A stretch of DNA of 64,000 nt, taken from contig NZ_JAHKSI010000001.1 in assembly GCF_019720915.1 (NCBI RefSeq), positions 1,922,001 to 1,986,000 on the forward strand, given 5' to 3'. Shown in pieces: positions 16,432 to 24,786 of the stretch (the stretch's first letter is position 1; every line of letters begins with the position of its first letter). A model generated the notes under the pieces. It was given only the letters and a program-made list of their open reading frames with translations, ran no database searches and had not been told where the DNA came from. Source of the DNA: Alkalihalobacillus sp. TS-13 (GTDB lineage: Bacteria; Bacillota; Bacilli; Bacillales; Fictibacillaceae). A program made the translations under genes and the position numbers.

Positions 16432-17110
16432 AAACTCCAATAGATTGTATAATACCGGAAGTGTACCCTCCCATCCGTTGATATCCAAGGTCATTCGGAT
16501 GCAATCCGTCCATTAAAAATGTCGAAAATGTTAACTCAGTAATTCCACTATTCCGATATAGATCACAGATCGGTAGGCCATACATATCACCAATGAATTG
16601 AATTGCCTTTACATAATCAATAAGTTTGTGGCCTGAAGCATTTTTATGGTTTACATCATAGCCGTTATTGTCCCGTTGTAAGGGGGTACATAAGACAATT
16701 CGAATGGTGGGCTTAACAGTCAAAATATGTTCGACAGCCTCATGATAAGCTCCATAGAAAGTCAAAGGATCAACCGAAGGGTTACCAATCCCCCCCAACT
16801 CACCGATCGGTACATTCAACTTGAAATCGTTTGTCCCTGCAGCGATGATAACTAAATCTTTATCTGAAAAAGAAAGATAGTCTAAAATGGCTTGATGTGT
16901 ACCTTCCCCGTTGACGGTGCCCTCTGCCATCGGAACACCCGAAACACCTTGATTATCATACTCAGAGAATCCAAGTTTTCTTTGTATAATCGTCCCCATA
17001 CCTACGGCAATTGCACCGATGTCGCCCTGGCCGTATGGTTTACCATCCTGCCATTGAATCGAGTCTCCAAAAATGACCATGGACTTTCCTTTCCAATCGT
17101 TAACTGGCAT
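16430..17110 (-). CDS. SGNH/GDSL family hydrolase (esterase)
   Basis: 226 aa from the ATG at 17110, chosen for GGAGG 9-10 bases upstream. Block I is VIFGDSI (about 11-17), block III IIAAGTND (about 87-94), and block V DGLHPNDLGY near the C-terminus supplies Asp and His of the triad. No signal peptide, so it is cytoplasmic. Beside a carbohydrate island it could remove acetyl or other ester groups from imported sugars. The upstream TGGTATGAT (17128-17140 region) looks like an extended -10 promoter. Confidence 0.85.
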   Translation of the reverse strand: MPVNDWKGKSMVIFGDSIQWQDGKPYGQGDIGAIAVGMGTIIQRKLGFSEYDNQGVSGVPMAEGTVNGEGTHQAILDYLSFSDKDLVIIAAGTNDFKLNVPIGELGGIGNPSVDPLTFYGAYHEAVEHILTVKPTIRIVLCTPLQRDNNGYDVNHKNASGHKLIDYVKAIQFIGDMYGLPICDLYRNSGITELTFSTFLMDGLHPNDLGYQRMGGYTSGIIQSIGV

Positions 17111-17143
17111 ATGTAATATCCCTCCATTAATTTCCAATATCAT

Positions 17144-17580
17144 ACCATAAATAAAAATGGACGGGGGACTGCACTTTGTCCAAGAAAGTGAAAAACAACT
17201 TCAACATGTTGTCTTTTTCCATACACCATTTTTAATCAGGATTTAAAAGTCCATAAATTTTTCATATTCTCTTCTCGACCTATATGTAGATTAAAATACT
17301 TGTTCCTATACCTTATTAAGACTTTTTTAATCGAATACTATCTAAAGATTGTGTTTCAATGGGTATAAATATTGAGTGTAATTTGGGTTAAACAATGATA
17401 AAAAGTATGGAGAATTGAACACCTTCTAAAAAATTATTTTTGAACTCTTAACTTATCCAAAATTTCAAACATTTTTTTGTAATCACTGATATAATAAAAA
17501 TTCTTGCGGATCGCCCGCGGAAAGGGATGAATTTCGCAAAAATCAACAAAAATTATAACAAAGCCAACGAAATAAATGGA
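17144..17580. other. Gene-free AT-rich stretch with a hairpin and an R1 repeat remnant
   Basis: No convincing ORF. GAAAAACAAC pairs with GTTGTCTTTTTC at about 17190-17219. From about 17500 to 17576 lies an R1 end fragment (TTGCGGATCGCCCGCGGAAA, then GAATTTCGC, then AATCAACAAAAA). It is the leftmost R1 trace in the window. Confidence 0.6.
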
Positions 17581-17613
17581 TAAAAAGCAAGCGGTGGCGA
17601 CCCCCGCTTGCTT
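17581..17613 (-). terminator. Terminator of the YrzI-like micro-operon
   Basis: AGCAAGCGG paired with CCCGCTTGCT, followed on the - strand by TTTTTA, directly after the last small gene. Confidence 0.8.
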
Positions 17614-17620
17614 CTAGGTT

Positions 17621-17770
17621 TTACATCATATCCATGTATTGAGCTGATTTATCATGTGCTGCATCCATCAAAGACTTGACGCGTGCGTTATGTTCAACGA
17701 TTGTTGAATCAGCTTCATTATTCCGAACTCTTTTGATTATCGTTAAAATGAATAATTGAAATGGAATCAT
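17621..17770 (-). CDS. YrzI-like small protein, copy 1 (49 aa)
   Basis: 49 codons from ATG (17770) to TAA, with AGGAGGG before the start. The N-terminus MIPFQLFILTIIKRV is a short hydrophobic helix followed by charged residues, and the protein ends QYMDMM. It is paralogous to the 49-codon gene at 17881-18030: same length, the pattern LF-LTI, and the MM ending. The pattern resembles the Bacillus YrzI small-protein family (about 46-49 aa, often in tandem), which is of unknown function. Last gene before a strong terminator. Confidence 0.7.
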   Translation of the reverse strand: MIPFQLFILTIIKRVRNNEADSTIVEHNARVKSLMDAAHDKSAQYMDMM

Positions 17771-17802
17771 TCCGTATCCCTCCTATCCTGGCGATATTCC
17801 TT

Positions 17803-17859
17803 TCAGGTCGTATCTTTCTCCGTAACTATCCAATCAAGAAAAACCTTGCCTCTTAACAT
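17803..17859 (-). CDS. 18-codon small ORF before YrzI-like copy 1
   Basis: ATG at 17859 with AAGGAGG 9 bases upstream; encodes MLRGKVFLDWIVTEKDTT. It ends 32 bases before the next start. Position and ribosome site match the short ORFs that precede yrzI in B. subtilis. Without the strong SD it would not be called. Confidence 0.5.
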   Translation of the reverse strand: MLRGKVFLDWIVTEKDTT

Positions 17860-17880
17860 TATTTTCAACCTCCTTATTTT

Positions 17881-18030
17881 TTACATCATGGAAATGTAAT
17901 AGAACGCTTTTTCACGCATTTGGTCATACAAATCTTCATTATGCTTCTTTTTGTTGATTTCTTCATATGTCATTTCTGATTTCAATATCGTTTGTACAAT
18001 CGTCAATAAAAACAAATGGATCGGCATCAT
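17881..18030 (-). CDS. YrzI-like small protein, copy 2 (49 aa)
   Basis: 49 codons, starting MMPIHLFLLTIVQ and ending YYISMM, with AAAGGAG upstream of the ATG at 18030. A hydrophobic N-terminal helix precedes a lysine/glutamate-rich middle (YEEINKKKHNEDLYDQMRE). Paralogue of the 17621-17770 gene. May insert in or lie on the membrane; function unknown. Confidence 0.7.
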   Translation of the reverse strand: MMPIHLFLLTIVQTILKSEMTYEEINKKKHNEDLYDQMREKAFYYISMM

Positions 18031-18054
18031 AGCGGATTCACTCCTTTCTATGAT

Positions 18055-18114
18055 TTACTCCAGGGTCACACCCCGCTTGAGCCAATAATTTCTTTCTGCT
18101 TTTTCATTCCGCAT
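18055..18114 (-). CDS. 19-codon small ORF before YrzI-like copy 2
   Basis: ATG at 18114, 9 bases after AAAGGAGG; encodes MRNEKAERNYWLKRGVTLE. A second frame also starts behind the same SD: ATG at 18119 gives 17 codons (MECGMKKQKEIIGSSGV) ending at 18066. Only one of the two is probably used. The 17-codon length equals, as I recall, that of the short ORF cut by the nuclease Rae1 in the B. subtilis yrzI transcript. Confidence 0.5.
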   Translation of the reverse strand: MRNEKAERNYWLKRGVTLE

Positions 18115-18144
18115 TCCATTCAGCCTCCTTTCATTTACTCCATT

Positions 18145-18176
18145 AAAAAACGCCACAGGAATAACTCCCTGTGGCG
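18145..18176 (-). terminator. Hairpin 1 with T-run upstream of the paired small ORFs
   Basis: CGCCACAGG pairs with CCTGTGGCG and is followed on the - strand by TTTTTT. It lies between the 23-codon ORF and the 19-codon ORF, so it may act as an attenuator. Confidence 0.65.
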
Positions 18177-18185
18177 ATAAAGACA

Positions 18186-18210
18186 TTTAGACATTCTTCT
18201 TCCGTCTAAA
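18186..18210 (-). other. Small middle hairpin between two terminator-like stems
   Basis: TTTAGAC (18186-18192) pairs with GTCTAAA (18204-18210). With its neighbours it gives three hairpins in about 100 bases. Confidence 0.45.
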
Positions 18211-18216
18211 GGCATA

Positions 18217-18249
18217 GAAAAGCCACAGGCAGTCGTCGACCTGTGGCGT
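18217..18249 (-). terminator. Hairpin 2, sharing stem arms with hairpin 1
   Basis: GCCACAGG pairs with CCTGTGGC and is followed by TTTTCT on the - strand, just after the 23-codon ORF. The stem arms are the same as in the hairpin at 18151-18176. Confidence 0.6.
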
Positions 18250-18276
18250 TATTAACGTGTTTGAATAACGGTTAAA

Positions 18277-18348
18277 TTACGCTTGTTTCACCGGTCGAAC
18301 TATTTGAATATTCAATTGAACCGCTTTTCCAGTTACGTATACAGTCAT
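18277..18348 (-). CDS. 23-codon small ORF, first in the micro-operon
   Basis: ATG at 18348 behind AAGGAGGTCGAACAAA; encodes a 23-residue peptide starting MTVYVTGKAV and ending RPVKQA. It follows a good promoter by about 35 bases. I recognise no family. It could be a leader peptide for the hairpins that follow or a free small protein. Confidence 0.5.
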   Translation of the reverse strand: MTVYVTGKAVQLNIQIVRPVKQA

Positions 18349-18388
18349 TTTGTTCGACCTCCTTGGTAATTTTTAACCTGCAGAGTAA

Positions 18389-18417
18389 ATTATATCCACT
18401 TTGTTACAAAAAGTAAA
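18389..18417 (-). promoter_or_regulatory. Sigma-A promoter of the YrzI-like micro-operon
   Basis: TTTACT (18417-18412), 17 bp, TATAAT (18394-18389) on the - strand, immediately after the GNAT gene's stop codon. Confidence 0.65.
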
Positions 18418-18426
18418 CCTCTTTTT

Positions 18427-19098
18427 TTATATTTTTTTGATTTTTTTAAAAAATGGGTTTTTCCACTGCATCAAAACCCCATAATTCCCCGATTCAGGAT
18501 CATCCAAATAATTTGGCATAAGCTTTAAAGGTGTACGACCAGCTTTCATCAAAAACGATACGACAGGGTCTATGCATTCGCCCCGAATGACTCGATCTAA
18601 ATAAACTTGGGGATCCATTTGATCTTTCACTTTTTCAAAACCAGGCATACGGCTTCCTCCCAGTACGGATTCAAGTTTTAATTCGACTACAAGATGATAA
18701 AGTGCTTGCATAAGCAATTTTCCTAAGCCTGTTTTCCGGTACCTAGGGCGGACACTGATATCAACAACATATAATGCATTTCCTGTCGGGTCGTGTGTAC
18801 CAATTGAACCGTTATCCGTTATCTCTTCCCAGGTATGAGCCTCTCCATGATTATTCACGATTAATGTTGTGATTGATCCGGCAAGTTCACCATCTACTTC
18901 AGCACAAATCGCACCTTCCGGAAAAAGTTGAACATGGTTTTCGAGCTGCTCCTCTGTCCACCAAAGATCAGAAGGGAACGGCGGCGGAAAGCATTCCTTT
19001 TGGATATCTATGAGCTGTTGGAAGTCAGAATCAGTGTAATTACGGATCGTCGTTTTAAAGGGTGTGTCATTCTGGAAAAGATACTGATAGAAATACAT
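18427..19098 (-). CDS. GNAT family N-acetyltransferase
   Basis: 223 aa. The acetyl-CoA loop reads VDISVRPRYRKTGLGKLLM (about residues 112-130), the RxxGxG motif of the family. The N-terminal RNYTDSDFQQLIDIQKECFPPPFP is a typical GNAT start. The acceptor substrate is unknown. The start has AAGGAG about 13 bases upstream, so it could be weakly translated. Confidence 0.85.
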   Translation of the reverse strand: MYFYQYLFQNDTPFKTTIRNYTDSDFQQLIDIQKECFPPPFPSDLWWTEEQLENHVQLFPEGAICAEVDGELAGSITTLIVNNHGEAHTWEEITDNGSIGTHDPTGNALYVVDISVRPRYRKTGLGKLLMQALYHLVVELKLESVLGGSRMPGFEKVKDQMDPQVYLDRVIRGECIDPVVSFLMKAGRTPLKLMPNYLDDPESGNYGVLMQWKNPFFKKIKKI

Positions 19099-19242
19099 AG
19101 CGTTTTGCAGTCTCCTTTTTTATGTATTTACCACATTATTAGCTTATGAAGGAGAGAATCCTGCCTTGTTTATTTTAAATTTTATTGTAGATCAGTATTT
19201 TTCAAATAAGGTCTGTGGTGTCCGCTTATGCCCCATAAAAAA

Positions 19243-19292
19243 GGGACTGTCCAAAGAGTGTCAGCCACTCTTTGGACAGTCCTTTTTATTTT
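19243..19292. terminator. Perfect 17-bp hairpin with T-runs on both sides
   Basis: GGACTGTCCAAAGAGTG (19244-19260), loop TCAGC, then its exact complement (19266-19282), flanked by T5/T6 runs on + and by TTTTTT on -. The ends GGACTGTCC/GGACAGTCC match the ends of R2 repeats, so it may be an internally deleted R2 copy. Confidence 0.65.
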
Positions 19293-19333
19293 TTAGGCTA
19301 TCTTTATCTTAAAGGACTTTGTTGATTTTACAC

Positions 19334-19424
19334 TTAAAGAAAGTATAAAATACTTTCTTCAGTATAAGAGCAACTAAGGCTCGGCCAGCGACAAGGCTTG
19401 GCTTTACCAAGTTTTCTTTAATCG
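19334..19424 (-). repeat. R3 dispersed repeat, copy 1
   Basis: Reverse complement of the copies at 49660 and 50691: ACTTGGTAAAGCCAAG, a middle with GCCGAGCCTTAGTTGC, then GAAAGTATTTTATACTTTC, an inverted repeat. Confidence 0.65.
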
Positions 19425-19832
19425 AAATTTGCGACACTCCTACGGGAAAAGCGAGCCAGGCGAGACCCCACACTTTTTAAAAAGGATTGTCGACTATAAT
19501 AATGAACTTCGACTAAATACCACCACGACCTATGGTGAACGTCGAAGCCAGCAGAAGGAAAGCTTCTAAGAATTTTCATCGCAGACACGAAAATGATTTC
19601 ATTATTGTGTTGAGATCCTGTGCAAGTGAGGGGTCTCGCGGATATAGGGATCATGCACGGAAGTGATGTCTAGCTCAGCGACCAGTCACTTGGATCACTT
19701 CAAACTTCCTGCGGCGGTGACAGCCTCCTCGTCAGTCCTCCAGTGACCTTTGTGACTAAACGGGTCGCTTCCGCTTTTCGATTGCCCGCGGAAAGGGAGT
19801 GAATTTAGTAGAAATCAACAATATAAACTAAC
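19424..19832 (+). repeat. R1 dispersed mosaic repeat (long copy)
   Basis: Contains the modules ACACTCCTACGGGAAAAGCG, GACTTCG/CGAAGT arms with CACCACGACCTATGGTG, TAGCTCAGCGACCAGTCACT, CTTCCTGCGGCGGTGACAGC, GGGTCGCTTCCGCTTTTCG and the end CCCGCGGAAAGGGAGTGAAT. Fills the gap between the GNAT and yrhC genes; no gene is supported in it. Confidence 0.75.
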
Positions 19833-19852
19833 AGAGCTATTTCTTAAAATAT

Positions 19853-20089
19853 CTATGATTCTTCGTTCAGTTGTTTCTTCCATTGCGAAATTTTACGATA
19901 AAATACTAACGCGATTCCAAGTGAGAGATAGCTTGTACCCAATAAGATGAGCTTGTGCAAAGTTTGTTTACCTTCAAAAGGAATAATGCTTCCAATATAT
20001 AAAAATGCACTCAACGATAGGAGTACAAAGCTAAAACGTTTGAAATCTGCAATTTTATCTTTGGTATCTTTGACCATTTCCTTTGACAA
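19853..20089 (-). CDS. yrhC: YrhC-like small membrane protein
   Basis: 78 aa from a TTG at 20089 (GGTGGGAG just upstream); an ATG at 20077 is possible. A charged N-terminus (VKDTKDKIADFKRF) precedes two membrane helices (FVLLSLSAFLYIGSII and LILLGTSYLSLGIALVF), as in B. subtilis YrhC. It lies downstream of mccB, the same place as yrhC in B. subtilis, though a hairpin separates them. Function unknown. Confidence 0.7.
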   Translation of the reverse strand: MSKEMVKDTKDKIADFKRFSFVLLSLSAFLYIGSIIPFEGKQTLHKLILLGTSYLSLGIALVFYRKISQWKKQLNEES

Positions 20090-20231
20090 TACTCCCACCC
20101 CTTTACTGCTATCATCGTAACACGATCCAGATAGTAGAGTAAGAGAATATCTGACAGTTCCTGAAGTTACCAGCTTGTCAGCATGGATTCCGTGGTATAA
20201 GCAATAGTTTGGTTTATCGCTATTCATAAAG

Positions 20232-20278
20232 AAAGGCCCGCCAGCATTTATTCCTATTGCCGTTAGCGGACCCTTCTC
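20232..20278 (-). terminator. Imperfect hairpin after mccB
   Basis: GGtCCGC and GCGGgCC arms with a bulged, long loop, followed by TTTCTTTAT on the - strand. Confidence 0.45.
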
Positions 20279-20294
20279 TTTTTAATTGAACCGT

Positions 20295-21431
<1,137 letters not shown>

Positions 21432-22355
21432 TTATATGCCTCCTTGGTAGATCTTTTGGCTTAAGTAACGCTCACTGCTGTCTGGAAAGACCGTAACGAT
21501 ATGACTACCGGGCTTTGCTTGTTCGGCTTCGATCAATGCAGCATGTAAAACAGCTCCAGATGAACTGCCGGCAAGGAGTCCTTCTTTCAAAGCTAATTCT
21601 TTAACCCGGTTAAAAGCATCCACATCTTCAATTGTATAGATTGCATCGAAATAACTTGTATCCATATAATCCGGGAGGAATTCCATGCCAATTCCTTCAG
21701 CCTTGTGCGGCCCTGGTTCCCCCCCGTTCAAGATCGATCCTTCTGGTTCAACAATGACTGTTTTAATGTCTTTGCTTTGTTCCTTCAAATAGCGGGCTGT
21801 GCCCATGAAGGTACCACCAGTTCCTGCACCAGCTAGGAAAACGTCGACTTTTCCATCAAGCGCTTCCCAGATTTCAGGCCCTAGTGTTTTATAATACGTA
21901 TTTGGGTTTGCTGGATTTGCAAATTGAGCAGGATAATAGGAATTCTCGATTTCCTTTTCAAGCTCCTTCGCCTTTTCGATTGCACCACGCATCCCTTTTT
22001 CGGTTTCAGTATTGACAATCTTGGCACCTAACGCCCGCATTAATTCCTGCTTTTCAACACTGAACTTTTCAGGAACGACGAATATCACTTCGATTCCCTT
22101 GTTCACAGCCGCCAAGGCGAGGCCGATACCAGTATTTCCGGCAGTAGGCTCGATCACCGTCCCGCCAGGCTTGAGTTTTCCGCTGATGAAAGCTTCTTCA
22201 AGTAATTCTTTTCCAAGTCGATCCTTGATGCTTCCACCTGGATTGTAAAACTCAAGTTTAGCGAAAAGCCGTACACCGTTGGGAAGATCATAGTTGGCGA
22301 TCTCCACCAGCGGCGTATGACCAATCAGCTCTTGAACGTTTTTAAAATACCTCAT
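21432..22355 (-). CDS. mccA: O-acetylserine-dependent cystathionine beta-synthase
   Basis: 307 aa from the ATG at 22355. PLP-binding motif NPGGSIKDRLG (about 38-48) and the TAGNTGIGLA loop (about 74-83) are typical of the cysteine synthase family. Adjacency to mccB, mtnN and luxS marks it as MccA (YrhA), which condenses O-acetylserine with homocysteine, rather than CysK. It begins 5 bases after the luxS stop. Confidence 0.92.
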   Translation of the reverse strand: MRYFKNVQELIGHTPLVEIANYDLPNGVRLFAKLEFYNPGGSIKDRLGKELLEEAFISGKLKPGGTVIEPTAGNTGIGLALAAVNKGIEVIFVVPEKFSVEKQELMRALGAKIVNTETEKGMRGAIEKAKELEKEIENSYYPAQFANPANPNTYYKTLGPEIWEALDGKVDVFLAGAGTGGTFMGTARYLKEQSKDIKTVIVEPEGSILNGGEPGPHKAEGIGMEFLPDYMDTSYFDAIYTIEDVDAFNRVKELALKEGLLAGSSSGAVLHAALIEAEQAKPGSHIVTVFPDSSERYLSQKIYQGGI

Positions 22356-22360
22356 GCATG

Positions 22361-22831
22361 TTATTCCTCTCCAAATACATCTTTCCATTCACTGCGTTTT
22401 TCAAGCATTTCTGTGGCGATTTCCTTGGCACCCTCGAGGCTGTGGTTGGCAGCCCATCCACATTGCACCTCATTACATGCCGGAACTTCATCCGCATTAA
22501 GGACATCATTCAATGTCTTTTCCAGAACATCCATAATTTCCTCTTGATCCGAATGGTTCAATACAGAAAGGTAGAATCCCGTCTGACATCCCATCGGTCC
22601 GATATCAATTACACGATCATGATGGTTACGGATATTTTCCGCCATCAAATGTTCAAGGGAATGAAGTCCTGGCATATCCATATGTGCTTTGTTCGGTTGC
22701 TTGAAACGGATATCATATTTTGAAATCTCGTCTCCATGTTGACCTTTCGTAACCCCTACGAGACGGACATACGGTGCGAGTACTTTCGTATGATCGAGAT
22801 TGAAACTTTCTACATTCATTTTTTTAGCCAT
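22361..22831 (-). CDS. luxS: S-ribosylhomocysteine lyase
   Basis: 156 aa. Zinc ligands HSLEH (about 57-61) and the C of [11 protein letters not shown] (about 127), with the catalytic cysteine in [10 protein letters not shown]. Splits S-ribosylhomocysteine into homocysteine and the AI-2 precursor. The start overlaps the mtnN stop (ATGGCTAA). In B. subtilis luxS lies elsewhere; here it is inside the mtnN-mccA operon, so SAH can be turned into cysteine by one transcript. Confidence 0.97.
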   Translation of the reverse strand: MAKKMNVESFNLDHTKVLAPYVRLVGVTKGQHGDEISKYDIRFKQPNKAHMDMPGLHSLEHLMAENIRNHHDRVIDIGPMGCQTGFYLSVLNHSDQEEIMDVLEKTLNDVLNADEVPACNEVQCGWAANHSLEGAKEIATEMLEKRSEWKDVFGEE

Positions 22832-23528
22832 GTTTCTTCAGCTCCTTTACCATTTTTAGAATCAAATCTGCGGAATTTTTCGCCGCTACTTTCAAAAATT
22901 GATCGAATGACATCGGTGCATCTTTACCTGCGATATCCGATAAAGAACGAATCACGACAAACGGGACTTTGAATTGATGACAAACCTGCGCTATTGCGGC
23001 AGCCTCCATTTCGGCTGCAAATAATTCAGGGAACTTTCCGCGGATGTCTTTTACCCGTGATGCGTCGTTCATGAATGAATCACCGGATGCAATCAACCCT
23101 TTGACGATCTGCATCTCAGTAGCATCCTTCGCACTTTCTTCTGCAATATTCACAAGCAATGGATCAGGCATATAAAAAGCAGGCAATTGCGGGACTTGGC
23201 CGTACTCATAACCGAAAGCCGTAACGTCTACATCATGGTGTCGTATTTCCGTTGAAATGACTACGTCCCCCACATTCAAGTCAGGATTGAACCCCCCTGC
23301 AGAGCCTGTGTTGATCACATAATCAGGTTTATATAGCTGATTCAATAACGTTGTTGCAATCGCTGCGTTGACTTTACCAATCCCTGATTTCAACAAAATG
23401 ACATCCTGATCGTATAATTTCCCTGTAAAGAAGGTACATCCTGCGATCGTTTCTGTCTTACTATCCTCAATCAATTCTTGCATTAAGATGACTTCTTCGT
23501 CCATTGCTCCGATAATAGCGACTTTCAT
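22824..23528 (-). CDS. mtnN: 5'-methylthioadenosine/S-adenosylhomocysteine nucleosidase
   Basis: 234 aa from the ATG at 23528 (AAAGGA 8 bases upstream). Motifs IGAMDEEV at the N-terminus, NTGSAGGF (about 76-83) and [13 protein letters not shown] (about 170-182) match MtnN. It removes adenine from SAH and MTA. Lies 12 bases after yrrT and overlaps luxS. Confidence 0.96.
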   Translation of the reverse strand: MKVAIIGAMDEEVILMQELIEDSKTETIAGCTFFTGKLYDQDVILLKSGIGKVNAAIATTLLNQLYKPDYVINTGSAGGFNPDLNVGDVVISTEIRHHDVDVTAFGYEYGQVPQLPAFYMPDPLLVNIAEESAKDATEMQIVKGLIASGDSFMNDASRVKDIRGKFPELFAAEMEAAAIAQVCHQFKVPFVVIRSLSDIAGKDAPMSFDQFLKVAAKNSADLILKMVKELKKHG

Positions 23529-23540
23529 ATTCACATTCCT

Positions 23541-24185
23541 TTACAAATCTTTTTTTACAGCATGAATCAACCACACATACCGATTCAGTCGTTCAAAGCT
23601 AACTTCAAAGCCATTATTTTGAAAAATCCCTGATAGAACGCCAATCGTAGTGTAGTATTCCGTCTGCAGATCATGAAGCAAGTTCTTGTAGCCCTGGCTC
23701 TTTACCCGATCATGAATTTCTTTTTTCGCTTCTTCATGTTCAAATACAGTGTCTGCAAATACAATTTTACCATTGTTACCAAGGAGCTTTCCATAATTAT
23801 GAATAGCACGTGCTTTTTCATCGTCTGTCAAATGATGAAACGCATACGTACTTACAATCGTGTCAATGTTTTCATCGAATTCAGGATAAGATAGAAAATC
23901 ACCATCGACGATTTTTAAGTTTGGAAAGCGTTCTTCAGTTTTCTCTCGCATGACAGGTGATGGCTCCACCCCCACCACATCCAGTTTTTTATTGAGTAAG
24001 ACGTTCGTCAAATTGCCCGTTCCTACGCCGAACTCAAGAACGGTTCCGGAAGATTCACTTGCCACTCGTTCAAGAATTTCTTCATATCGTTCAAAAACCT
24101 CATGATATTCATTATCTTTACTTGAAACAGTCTCATCATAAGATTCTGCCCATTGGTTAAAGAGATCGATAAACTCTCTACCCAC
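23541..24185 (-). CDS. yrrT: Class I SAM-dependent methyltransferase
   Basis: 214 aa. The GTG at 24185 is preferred over the GTG at 24194 because the AGGAG site then sits 10 bases upstream and the product begins like B. subtilis YrrT (GREFI-LF-QWA-YDETV). SAM-binding motif I is VLEFGVGTGNLT (about 49-60). First gene of the SAM recycling operon; substrate unknown. Confidence 0.88.
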   Translation of the reverse strand: MGREFIDLFNQWAESYDETVSSKDNEYHEVFERYEEILERVASESSGTVLEFGVGTGNLTNVLLNKKLDVVGVEPSPVMREKTEERFPNLKIVDGDFLSYPEFDENIDTIVSTYAFHHLTDDEKARAIHNYGKLLGNNGKIVFADTVFEHEEAKKEIHDRVKSQGYKNLLHDLQTEYYTTIGVLSGIFQNNGFEVSFERLNRYVWLIHAVKKDL

Positions 24186-24205
24186 CCTGTCCACACTCCT
24201 AAACT

Positions 24206-24287
24206 TTAAAATTTATTATTCCTATCAATATAGTATGATTTATTATTAATATGGATACAACATATCATAATCGAGAGAATCTGGCAA
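24206..24287 (-). promoter_or_regulatory. Probable promoter region of the yrrT-mtnN-luxS-mccAB operon
   Basis: TTGCCA (24287-24282), 17 bp, TATGTT (24264-24259) on the - strand. An AT-rich segment with TTGATAGGAATAATAAA lies between it and the gene. In B. subtilis this operon is repressed by CymR, encoded in this window; the exact site is only a guess. Confidence 0.35.
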
Positions 24288-24425
24288 AATTGAAACCGTG
24301 TTTTAACCCGCTATTGTACGAGTTTCGGCTATTCATGTGTGGCACCTTCATGGTAAAATTTTATTCAGCATAGAATGATTTGGATAATATCCCCTGACAT
24401 GAGTAATTTTTAGGAGTGTGAAAAT

Positions 24426-24635
24426 ATGGAGCTTCATCTAGATTTTATTGAAGATAAAGTAGAGTTTTTCGAAACAGGTGAACTTTCAAAGCTGGAAGCG
24501 GCAGTTCAAGAAAAAATTGAACAAAACCAGGCCTTATTACTTCGGGTACATCATGTATCACATCAGGTGAACATCGATCCCTCGAGCGGAAAACGTATCT
24601 ATTCAGCAGTTGTGCATTTCAGATACAAAGGCTGA
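24426..24635 (+). CDS. yrzA: YrzA-like small protein (DUF2536)
   Basis: 69 aa, beginning MELHLDFIEDKVEFFE and ending AVVHFRYKG; GGAGTGTGAAAAT precedes the ATG. The family is Bacillus-specific and its function is unknown. Located between yrrT and yrrS as in B. subtilis. Confidence 0.75.
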   Translation: MELHLDFIEDKVEFFETGELSKLEAAVQEKIEQNQALLLRVHHVSHQVNIDPSSGKRIYSAVVHFRYKG

Positions 24636-24646
24636 ACGAGAAAAAA

Positions 24647-24673
24647 GGAGCCGTATTGGTCGGCTCCTTTTTT
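24647..24673 (+). terminator. Terminator after yrzA
   Basis: GGAGCCG, loop TATTGGT, CGGCTCC, then TTTTTT. Confidence 0.9.
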
Positions 24674-24786
24674 ACGTCTCAAGCCTTAATTTTAAATCAT
24701 GCTTGAGGGCGTTGTTCCAATACTGAAAGTATCATAATCTAGATACAACAAAGTAAATAAAGTCAAAGCGAAAGTGGGTAACCATT

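Noticed and set aside
17188-17222. AAAGACAA, ten bases, TTGTTTTT on the - strand, similar to the operator arms
   Set aside because: The spacer is one base too long, the inner AGAC is missing, and no -10 box lies at 17-18 bp. Better read as a simple hairpin.
19418-19654. ORFs inside the R1 copies (also at 29830-30235, 50130-50318, 63162-63736)
   Set aside because: They recur only because the repeat recurs, lack ribosome sites and contain palindromic sequence.
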